Source: CAYJAY01 sp964370715
GTDB taxonomy: Bacteria; Bacillota; Clostridia; Oscillospirales; Ruminococcaceae
DNA length: 64,000 bases
NCBI GenBank assembly: GCA_964370715.1
Contig: CAYJKJ010000015.1
Location: forward strand, 3,148-67,147
Direction: 5' to 3'
Position numbers and translations under genes: made by a program. Positions 57,058 to 64,000 of the stretch are shown one piece after another. The notes under the pieces are model-generated. The model saw nothing but the letters and a program-made list of their open reading frames with translations, had not been told where the DNA came from and searched no databases. The first letter of the stretch is position 1. Each line of letters begins with the position of its first letter.

Positions 57058-58635
57058 TTACCGCTTAATTCGTTTTTTAATAATCAAAACAACCGCCGTT
57101 ATAATTCCTATAACGACTACCGAACCGGAACAAACGGCTATAATCGGTATTGCGATGTTTTCTTTTATAAAAAATTTACCGGCAGATATTGGCGAGTTTC
57201 CTCTTACGATAACTTCGGATTGATATGTTTCGTCATCAAAAACTACCGAAAGAATATGTTTACCGCTAGACAAATTTTTAAATACTTCAAACGGTATAAT
57301 AGCATTGCCGTCGTTATCTATTGTTTGCTGTGTTAAAACTATATCATTAAGTTTAATTATGGTTGGAACATCCCCGATGTTTGGGGGGATTAGATAAAGA
57401 TAGTTCGCATCGGGTAGTATATAAACAAATGGAAATCCATTGTAGGTAACATTTAAAGAAATTTCTGCATTAGATGTAGGCTCTGGCGTTGGGGTTAGCG
57501 AGGATATCCAATCCGATATATCCGAGGTTTGCTCGTTTGGGGGCAGTGTTGGGACGGTGTAGCTATAGTATGAGTTGAAAGATTGGTTGCTGTTTTGGTC
57601 TGGTGTGGGTGTGGGTGCAATTAACGGTATAGATGGTTGTTGTTCAACGACGGGTGGTGGAAAAGACGGGGTTGGAAAAACTATCTCGGTAGTGTCGATA
57701 TGAACATACTTTTGTTTATGATAATCTGTGGCAATCGGATTGTTGACAAGATTTCCCGGTGCGCCGTTTCCGGAATAGACATAGACCGAACCGTTCGAAA
57801 ACGAAAGCACAGGTTTTGTTGAGATCGCTTGACAAACGCTTGAGTTAGAGCTGTTTTTGCAGTCTCCGGCAAAACTTAAAATAGTGCTGTTGCTAAAATT
57901 TATATCGGGGCTTGTGATGCCGTTTCCTCCATCGCCGCCGTTGCCGGATGTTCCGTTGGCTGAACTTCCGCCAACACCTCCGCTACCGCCTTCTATCGAA
58001 AAATATGAGCCGTTTTGCGCTGAGAGCTTACCGCTAACTAAGATGCCGTCTCCGCCGCTGCCGCCATCTCCGCCGCCGGCTTGAGACATTCCGCCGTCGC
58101 CACCGTTACCACCGATGATTGATATATTGACCGAACTTGAAACAACAACATCACCCGAAGCATACAGCCCGTCGCCGCCGTTTTCTCCAACGCTTCCGCT
58201 GTTGCCCGGCTTTCCGTTGCCACCAGATATTTTAATCGATCCGCTCCCTGTGAAATTTAAGCTGTGGGCTGAAATTCCGTTCTCTCCAGATTTTGTGTTT
58301 TCAATTACATTTGAACCGTTAAGCTTGATATTGAGATTAGGAAGTGCGGTTGTTATTGCGCCGCCGTTGCAACTGTTAGAAATATTAGCTCCGTTTAGCG
58401 TTAGCGTGTTGGTTGTGTCATCAAAAGATACCGTGTTGTCGCCAAAAACATTGTGTTTGTTGGCATCGGTAATCTCGACACCCCCCACCGTTACACCAAC
58501 ATTAGAGACAGCATAAGACGAAACAAACAACACATCCTGCAAGCCGGCTGTGTTGTTTGTTTTAAAGTTTAAAGTTGTACCGATAAATAACGACAATATA
58601 AATAATGTCGAAATAATTGTTTTTGCCGCTTTCAA
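57058..58635 (-). CDS. Gly-rich surface protein with C-terminal membrane anchor
   Basis: 525 residues. N-terminal signal peptide (about 1-25); residues about 45-290 have repeated strands and many GGxG/GGDGG turns, as in a parallel beta-helix or PGRS-like fold; a Pro/Gln/Thr linker (about 310-400) and an Ig-like beta domain (ISLNVTYNGFPFVYIL to GKHILSVVFDD) follow; one C-terminal helix and KKRIKR anchor it. TTG 58635 is preferred, 6 nt after GAGG. It likely displays a ligand-binding domain across the wall. Exact family not recognised; 22 bp after the DUF937 gene. Confidence 0.75.
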   Translation of the reverse strand: MKAAKTIISTLFILSLFIGTTLNFKTNNTAGLQDVLFVSSYAVSNVGVTVGGVEITDANKHNVFGDNTVSFDDTTNTLTLNGANISNSCNGGAITTALPNLNIKLNGSNVIENTKSGENGISAHSLNFTGSGSIKISGGNGKPGNSGSVGENGGDGLYASGDVVVSSSVNISIIGGNGGDGGMSQAGGGDGGSGGDGILVSGKLSAQNGSYFSIEGGSGGVGGSSANGTSGNGGDGGNGITSPDINFSNSTILSFAGDCKNSSNSSVCQAISTKPVLSFSNGSVYVYSGNGAPGNLVNNPIATDYHKQKYVHIDTTEIVFPTPSFPPPVVEQQPSIPLIAPTPTPDQNSNQSFNSYYSYTVPTLPPNEQTSDISDWISSLTPTPEPTSNAEISLNVTYNGFPFVYILPDANYLYLIPPNIGDVPTIIKLNDIVLTQQTIDNDGNAIIPFEVFKNLSSGKHILSVVFDDETYQSEVIVRGNSPISAGKFFIKENIAIPIIAVCSGSVVVIGIITAVVLIIKKRIKR

Positions 58636-58657
58636 AATTCCCCTCAAAGTTTGCTGA

Positions 58658-59323
58658 TTATTTTAATAGGTTTCCGATTAGTCCGCCGATTAAATCAGCT
58701 GTGTCGTTTTTGTCATCTTTTTTGTTATCGTCTGAGCCGGCAAGACCTCCGAGAAGGTTTCCCAGAAGGTTGCCTGAGCCGCCGCTGTTACCGCCGCCGA
58801 GAAGACCACCGACTAGGTCGCCCAGCATACCGCCATCGTTTGAACCGCCGCCCATAAGCATACCGCCGAGCATCGAAGCAAGGCCGCCTTCTTGGTCTTT
58901 TTTGCTGTCGCTAGAACCGGTGAAGTTTTTTGCAACGAGCGAAAGAAGCATTGGAGCGAGATACGAAAGAACCGAAGAAACGTCGCTTTTGCTTGCTCCC
59001 GATTTTTTTGCTATCGTTTTTATAGCCTCGTCTTCATTTGAACCGAGAATTTTATGTATGATGTTTTCGCCGTCTTTAACATCGATATTATCGATGTTGC
59101 CGTCGATTTTATCGTTGTCTTGTTCATGTGTTGAAAGCGCTTTTTGAAGAGCTTCCGAGCCGGATTTAGTTGACGAATTTTTTGTCATAGCGGCTACTAG
59201 AACCGGCACTGCTGACGTTAAAATATCCGATACTTGACTTTCGTCTGCATCAACTTTGTTGCTGATTTGTTTTGCGTTAGTTCCTTGAAGAACTGCGCCT
59301 AGTATTGAGGTTAAACCTTCCAT
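58658..59323 (-). CDS. DUF937 domain protein
   Basis: 221 residues. The N-terminal ~150 residues match DUF937 (YidB-like): SILGAVLQG, ISNKVDADESQVSDILTSAVPVLVAAM, KSGASKSDVSSVLSYLAPMLLSLVAK. The C-terminal 65 residues are Gly/Leu-rich (GGLLGGGNSGGSGNLLGNLL). Function of the family is unknown. ATG 59323 is preferred, as the upstream ATG abuts the AAAGGA site. Same strand as the surface-protein gene and probably cotranscribed. Confidence 0.85.
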   Translation of the reverse strand: MEGLTSILGAVLQGTNAKQISNKVDADESQVSDILTSAVPVLVAAMTKNSSTKSGSEALQKALSTHEQDNDKIDGNIDNIDVKDGENIIHKILGSNEDEAIKTIAKKSGASKSDVSSVLSYLAPMLLSLVAKNFTGSSDSKKDQEGGLASMLGGMLMGGGSNDGGMLGDLVGGLLGGGNSGGSGNLLGNLLGGLAGSDDNKKDDKNDTADLIGGLIGNLLK

Positions 59324-59521
59324 TTTTATGACCATTCCTTTCTTGTTTCGATCTTGCAGATAGCGTTAACTAATTTTTTTGATAAATTAAATTTTGAATT
59401 ATATCCAAAAGCTGCAAAATCAATAATTTGATACTGAATTATCAAATTAAACTTTCTTTTTTCCATAGTAAATTATACTTCACATCTTGACATAATGCAA
59501 TACAAAACATCGGTACAACTA

Positions 59522-60457
59522 TCAAATGTTTATTATAGCGATTATGATAAATATAACTATTGCAAACAACGTGCTAAACGAGAAGGTTGTCGATATATAG
59601 TCGCTGTCGTTTTCCGCTTTTGCATAGATAGGGATAACGAAGGGCGGGGGAAGAGAAAACAGTATGACAAGAGCTATCATCAACTCGTTGTTAAACGGGA
59701 TTATGCTAAACAAAATAAACGACGTTAAAGCGAGTAGCGCCGCCATTATTACATATCTCAATCCGATAGTTAGAAAAACAGGTTTCAAAAGTTTCTTTTT
59801 GAACGATAGTTCATACCCAACAACTATTAGAATTAAAACAGCGGTGGGAGCCGAGATAAACGAAACGATCGAATTTAAAACTTCGCCGAAAGCCGAGGCA
59901 TTTATCGTTCCCGAAAGTCCCGACAATCCGCATATTATACCGAGAGCCATGCCGATAAACGGAGGGTTCTTAACAACATCGAGAACCGCTTCTTTTGTCG
60001 ACATCTTAACGCTTGATAACGAACGAAGAAGAGCCAAAAATACCGTGAACACAAAGATCGATTGACCAAGATCGGCAACAGCGAAAACATGGGTTTTGTC
60101 GTTGCCCATAAGAACCGAATAAAGCCCATACCCCAGCATACCCGCTTCAAAGCCCGTCACAAGATAGGGGAGGAAAATGTTGTTGAGTTTAAGGATTTTA
60201 ACAATCAGAAAACCAACCAGCAAAGCTATTACACAACTTAGGAACACCAAAACAAAAACGAAAAACGTTGTTCTGGAATAATCGGCGTTGAAGAAAGCTC
60301 CAAACAAAACAACGGGAAGCGTTATGTTCCCGATTATCGATTTGAGGGTTAAAAGACCGTTTTGGTCAAAAAACTTTTTTGTTTTGCAAAGATACCCTAT
60401 GAACAACACGATTAAAACAGGGAGAACTTTCGAGGCTATGCTAGAAATTAATATCAT
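59522..60457 (-). CDS. AEC-family transporter
   Basis: 311 residues, ten predicted helices in two halves, as in the auxin-efflux-carrier family of bacteria: KVLPVLIVLFIGYLCKTKKFFD at the start, ITLPVVLFGAFF, and the C-terminal PPPFVIPIYAKAENDSDYISTTFSFSTLFAI. Substrate is unknown, often organic acids. ATG 60457 is chosen with GGAG at 7 nt; a longer frame overlaps the next gene. Confidence 0.88.
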   Translation of the reverse strand: MILISSIASKVLPVLIVLFIGYLCKTKKFFDQNGLLTLKSIIGNITLPVVLFGAFFNADYSRTTFFVFVLVFLSCVIALLVGFLIVKILKLNNIFLPYLVTGFEAGMLGYGLYSVLMGNDKTHVFAVADLGQSIFVFTVFLALLRSLSSVKMSTKEAVLDVVKNPPFIGMALGIICGLSGLSGTINASAFGEVLNSIVSFISAPTAVLILIVVGYELSFKKKLLKPVFLTIGLRYVIMAALLALTSFILFSIIPFNNELMIALVILFSLPPPFVIPIYAKAENDSDYISTTFSFSTLFAIVIFIIIAIINI

Positions 60458-60482
60458 AGTTTTACTCCATATATAAATTTTT

Positions 60483-61145
60483 TTATCTCTTAACAGGGCA
60501 AACTGCCATGCAGATTCCGCAAACTGCACCTCTGCCTATATCACGAAATTCTTTTTTCATATGTTCGCTACAAAGGTTTGGCAAAACTATCTCCTCTCGT
60601 TTGAGGGTGGGGTCGAAATCGTTTCCGACTATAGCCCCCGAAGGGCAAGCTTTTTTGCAAGCATCACAACCAACACAGAGGTTTTCTTGTGGGTGGTTGT
60701 TTTTTGTTTCAAAAGGAAAATCACAAAACACCGTTCCAAGGCGAACACGGGGGCCAAACTCTTTATGTAGAAACAACCCCGAACGCCCAACAGAGCCAAG
60801 GCCAGACAATACTGCAACTTTTTTGTGGGAATACCTTCCCGAAAAGTTCCAACCGTCTTTGTTGATCGATTGGCTTGAAGCTATCGGGATATAACTATAA
60901 CCTAGAGATTGAAGCAAAAAACCTGTTTCTAATAGAAGTCGGTCGATATAGGCGTTAACGGTTCGATAGTGGTTAAAATAGCTATGGGTGGGTTTATCCT
61001 TTATCTCGTCAACGATAGCGCAAGACAAAGGGACAACGAGCGACAAAGCAAACGGCAAATTTGTGTCGCTGTCATCTACTTTGCAAAACGAAACATCGTT
61101 AGCACCCAGTTTTTTAATATTTTCTATAAGTTCCGATTGAGTCAT
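60483..61145 (-). CDS. QueG-like double-cluster ferredoxin protein
   Basis: 220 residues. C-terminal two 4Fe-4S motifs CVGCDACKKACPSGAI and CGICMAVCPVKR, preceded by GRYSHKKVAVLSGLGSVGRSGLFLH and GPRVRLGTVF, which resemble the cobalamin-binding part of epoxyqueuosine reductase QueG. It is much shorter than QueG (about 380 residues) and lacks the C-terminal HEAT repeats, so it belongs to the short 'epoxyqueuosine reductase-like' group of anaerobes with unknown substrate. ATG 61145 follows GAGG. Confidence 0.8.
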   Translation of the reverse strand: MTQSELIENIKKLGANDVSFCKVDDSDTNLPFALSLVVPLSCAIVDEIKDKPTHSYFNHYRTVNAYIDRLLLETGFLLQSLGYSYIPIASSQSINKDGWNFSGRYSHKKVAVLSGLGSVGRSGLFLHKEFGPRVRLGTVFCDFPFETKNNHPQENLCVGCDACKKACPSGAIVGNDFDPTLKREEIVLPNLCSEHMKKEFRDIGRGAVCGICMAVCPVKR

Positions 61146-61307
61146 AGCACCTCTATCACACAACTGTATTTATTAAATATGTATTAAAAATCAAATAAAC
61201 AAATTGTTAAGTTTAAATAAATAGTATATACTGTTTATTAAAGAGAATCAATTTTGGAAAAATCCTTGTATATTATATCATAAAATATGAATTTTTGGAG
61301 AATGATT

Positions 61308-63122
61308 TTGGAAAACGAACAAAAAAATTTTGAATGGCTAAAGCTTATACCTCGCTTTTCGAAAAAATCCGGCTATCTGTTTTTGTTTTCGATAGTTTTT
61401 GCGGTGGTCGGAATCATATTAAACTATGTAATACCTCAACTTGTCGGCTACGGAATAGATACCGCTGTTTTAAAACAGCAAACCCCTTCGCCGATCTATG
61501 ATCTGTTTGGAGCGATATTCAGCGATAGCGCCAATCTTTTGGTTGCTATTGGTCTTTGCGTTTTAATCGTGGCGATATTTTCGGAGCTTTTCAATTTTGC
61601 ATCTAGACTGTCGATCGCAAAAGCTACCGAAAGGTTCACCGAAAACCTAAGGAACGCTCTTTTTTCCCACACGTTAAAACTTCCGTTTAGCTGGCACGAC
61701 AGCATAATGACGGGGGATATAATCCAACGATGTACGGCGGATGTTGAAATAGCAAGGGAGTTTATTTCAAAACAATCTATCGATGTTGCAAGAACGATAA
61801 TTCTAACGATTGCCGCTCTTGGCGTTATGTTTTCGATGAACGTGACGATGGCGTTGGTTGTGGCGGTTTTTATCCCGATAGTAATATTATTCACAACGTT
61901 TTTTTATGGAAGAATATCGAAACAGTTTCTCAACGCCGATGAACTTGAAGGGGATCTTTTAATAAGAGTTCAAGAAAACCTCACGGGGGTTAGAGTTGTT
62001 AGGGCATTTGGTAGAGAAAAACATGAGCTTGAGGTTTTTGATAAAAAGAACGATGCGGCAATGAACGCTTGGGTAGACCTCGGCTACACGTTTGGTTTGT
62101 TTTGGGGAACGTCCGACGTTGTTTCGTATACCCAGCTGGTTGTGACAATAGCTTTTTCGGCTTTTTTTGCGGCAACGGGGGAGATTTCTCTTGGCGAAAT
62201 GCTGGTGTTTGTTAGCTATTCTCAAACGATGTCGGGACCCGTTAGAAACTTTGGGAGAACGATAGGTGAGATGAGCAAAGCGGGGGTTTCGTTTAAGAGA
62301 ATAGATGAGATTTTAAAAGCATTGCCGGAACAAGACGACCAACAGGGCGTTGATGTTATGCCAAAGGGCGATATAGTTTTTGATGATGTCTATTTTGGAT
62401 TTTCGGAAAACGATGTTTTAAAAGGTGTTTCGTTTAAGGCGAAAAAAGGGGAGATACTTGGAATTTTGGGGGACACGGGAAGCGGAAAAAGCACCATAAC
62501 CTATCTTTTAAACAGGCTTTATGATATAAAGGAAAACGGAAAAGGTAGCATTAAAATCGATGGTGTTGATATTAATTCGATTAAACTGTCGGTGCTTCGG
62601 AAAAATATAAGCCTTGTTTTACAAGAACCTTTTCTATATTCAAAAACGATTAAACAAAACATAGCGGCATTTGGCGAAAGCGATTTCGAAGAGATAAGCG
62701 ACGCCGCAAAAGCCGCCGACGTTGAACGGGATATTCTGGCAACCCCCAATGGATATGACACCGTTGTTGGCGAAAGAGGGGTCACCCTTTCGGGAGGACA
62801 AAAACAAAGAATAGCGATAGCGAGGGGGCTTATGCAAAACGCCGATATAATGGTGTTTGATGATTCGCTTTCCGCTGTTGATATGGAAACCGATGCTAGA
62901 ATAGTTTCGGCGTTGACCTCGAGAACAAAAGACGCAACGATAATCTTAATCTCACATAGAATTAGCACCCTTAAAAAAGCCGACAACATCGTTGTGCTTG
63001 CTGATGGGGTTATAGCGGAAAACGGAACCCACGAGCAACTTTTGGCGAAAAAGGGCATCTACTACAAAACCGCCGTCACACAGGATTCGGCACAGCAAAT
63101 CGAAAAGGAGGGAGCGAGATGA
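61308..63122 (+). CDS. Heterodimeric ABC exporter, subunit 1 (degenerate ATP site)
   Basis: 604 residues: six-helix transmembrane domain (about 25-325) fused to an ATPase domain. Walker A GDTGSGKSTITYLL, signature LSGGQKQRIAIARGL, Walker B IMVFDDSLSAVD, H-loop LISHRIST. Asp replaces the catalytic Glu after Walker B, typical of the non-hydrolysing site subunit of heterodimers such as TM287/288. TTG 61308, with GGAG at 7 nt, is preferred to ATG 61287 without a ribosome site. Its stop overlaps the next start (ATGA). Confidence 0.88.
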   Translation: MENEQKNFEWLKLIPRFSKKSGYLFLFSIVFAVVGIILNYVIPQLVGYGIDTAVLKQQTPSPIYDLFGAIFSDSANLLVAIGLCVLIVAIFSELFNFASRLSIAKATERFTENLRNALFSHTLKLPFSWHDSIMTGDIIQRCTADVEIAREFISKQSIDVARTIILTIAALGVMFSMNVTMALVVAVFIPIVILFTTFFYGRISKQFLNADELEGDLLIRVQENLTGVRVVRAFGREKHELEVFDKKNDAAMNAWVDLGYTFGLFWGTSDVVSYTQLVVTIAFSAFFAATGEISLGEMLVFVSYSQTMSGPVRNFGRTIGEMSKAGVSFKRIDEILKALPEQDDQQGVDVMPKGDIVFDDVYFGFSENDVLKGVSFKAKKGEILGILGDTGSGKSTITYLLNRLYDIKENGKGSIKIDGVDINSIKLSVLRKNISLVLQEPFLYSKTIKQNIAAFGESDFEEISDAAKAADVERDILATPNGYDTVVGERGVTLSGGQKQRIAIARGLMQNADIMVFDDSLSAVDMETDARIVSALTSRTKDATIILISHRISTLKKADNIVVLADGVIAENGTHEQLLAKKGIYYKTAVTQDSAQQIEKEGAR

Positions 63123-64000
63123 ACCGCAACGGATTAAACGCTTGGAAAAGAATGCTTCCATATCTTCGGCTTTCTGCAAAACCTTTTTCGGTGGTTATAA
63201 TATTTATGTTGGTGTCGGCGGCGAGCGAAGCTACCTTTCCGCTCTTTTTAAACTATGCGGTTTCCAACATCACAGAGTTTGACACGGCAAGCGTTTTGGT
63301 TTGGTTTAGTCTTGCGTATTTTGGAACTATTCTTTTGGGGGCGGCAGCGGTTGTTATCTACTGTCGCTATGCTATGTATGTTGAGGTTAAGATAGGGCGA
63401 GACCTTAAGAGGGATTGTTTTATAAAGCTTCAGCAACTACCCGTTTCATACTACAACGCAAACTCGGTCGGCTATATCCTTGCGAGAGTAATGAGCGACA
63501 CGGGAAGAATATCCGCTACAATAGCATGGGGCTTTATCGATTTCGCTTGGAACATCGTGTATTTGATATTTGCGACTATATTGATGTTTAGCCTGTCGCC
63601 AAAGCTTGCGGTTATCGTTTCGGCTATCATTCCGATAGCGTTTATATTATGTTTGTTGTTCCAACAAAGAATTCTTAAAGCTAACCGAGAGATGCGAAAC
63701 CAAAACAGCATAATTATGGGCAGATTTAATGAGGGGATATCGGGTGCAAAAACCGCCAAATCCCTTGTTATAGAAGATATTCAATCAAAAGAATTTGAAT
63801 ATGAAACATCAAAGATGTATCATGTGTCGGTTAAAACGCAAAAGTTAAACGCTATATTTATACCGCTTTCGTTGTTTTTTGGGTCGGTTGCGCTTGCGGC
63901 GGTTCTCGTTCGGGGCGGAATATTGCTTCAACAAGACCTTGAACTTGTCGGGATATTTGCGGCGTTTATCTCGTATGCCGTTGCGGTTATAGAGCCTATT
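63119..64000 (+). CDS. Heterodimeric ABC exporter, subunit 2 (truncated by window end)
   Basis: 294 codons, open to the end of the window. ATG 63119 follows AAGGAGGG and overlaps the stop of subunit 1 by 4 bp. The visible part is the six-helix transmembrane domain: RMLPYLRLSAKPFSVVIIFM, VSYYNANSVGYILARVMSDTGR (typical of the domain-swapped exporter core) and MGRFNEGISGAKTAKSL. The ATPase domain should lie beyond 64000 and is expected to have the consensus catalytic Glu. Confidence 0.88.
   Translation, partial: MNRNGLNAWKRMLPYLRLSAKPFSVVIIFMLVSAASEATFPLFLNYAVSNITEFDTASVLVWFSLAYFGTILLGAAAVVIYCRYAMYVEVKIGRDLKRDCFIKLQQLPVSYYNANSVGYILARVMSDTGRISATIAWGFIDFAWNIVYLIFATILMFSLSPKLAVIVSAIIPIAFILCLLFQQRILKANREMRNQNSIIMGRFNEGISGAKTAKSLVIEDIQSKEFEYETSKMYHVSVKTQKLNAIFIPLSLFFGSVALAAVLVRGGILLQQDLELVGIFAAFISYAVAVIEPI

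Noticed and set aside
57857..59147. Pro-rich open frames on the plus strand
   Set aside because: Antisense of the Gly-rich surface protein and DUF937 genes; no ribosome site and no start at a sensible place.

Overview
The window looks like a chromosomal segment of an anaerobic, low-GC, Gram-positive-type bacterium, most likely an uncultured clostridium (Oscillospirales/Lachnospirales-like). The pointers are a metK gene under a SAM-I riboswitch, a MurT/GatD pair, a BlaI/BlaR1-like pair, a DUF4364 protein, AATTA-rich intergenic DNA, strong GGAGG ribosome sites and frequent TTG starts (rfbD, murT, fchA, dac). No rRNA, tRNA, CRISPR array, phage or complete insertion sequence was recognised. Assignment to a genus is not possible from the sequence alone.

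Layout. 0-4.9 kb: a duplicated, partly decayed accessory cassette (multi-pass membrane protein, then a Gly-rich linker, then a variable C-terminal domain, then a probable partner/immunity gene) that looks like a polymorphic-toxin-type locus. 5-12 kb: lipoproteins and a BlaR1-like M56 metallopeptidase with its BlaI-type repressor and a visible operator. 12.3-14.8 kb: an array of four 121-bp palindromic repeats, a hydroxyacid dehydrogenase, a Crp/Fnr regulator and a YdcZ-type exporter. 15.7-19.5 kb: CBM9-like, YjbQ, and an SGNH/MBOAT O-acylation pair. 19.5-23.8 kb: dTDP-rhamnose genes (rfbA, rfbD, rfbB; no rfbC) with a glycosyltransferase and a LUD protein. 24.1-26.9 kb: murT-gatD-NYN. 27-35.9 kb: cca, two SRPBCC-membrane-repeat proteins, a membrane protein with Lys/Glu repeats, an FAD oxidoreductase and a cyclodeaminase. 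35.9-43.8 kb (minus strand): adenosine deaminase and a complete F-type ATP synthase operon whose delta and alpha subunits are fused in one reading frame. 44-52.8 kb: S1 protein, DUF4364, then a surface-glycan cluster with one GT2, four tandem GT11 fucosyltransferase paralogues and a Wzm/Wzt ABC exporter. 52.8-64 kb: mtaB, D-Ala-D-Ala carboxypeptidase, riboswitch-metK, a Gly-rich surface protein, DUF937, AEC transporter, a QueG-like ferredoxin protein, and a heterodimeric ABC exporter that runs off the end.

A recurrent theme is cell-envelope assembly: rhamnose supply, fucosylation, ABC export, O-acylation, lipid II amidation and peptidoglycan trimming. The features most worth a second look are the duplicated variable-C-terminus cassette with its conserved -1 frame junction, the dispersed palindromic repeat family whose stems covary between copies, the delta-alpha ATP synthase fusion, the fourfold GT11 expansion, and the SRPBCC-transmembrane-repeat protein pair.
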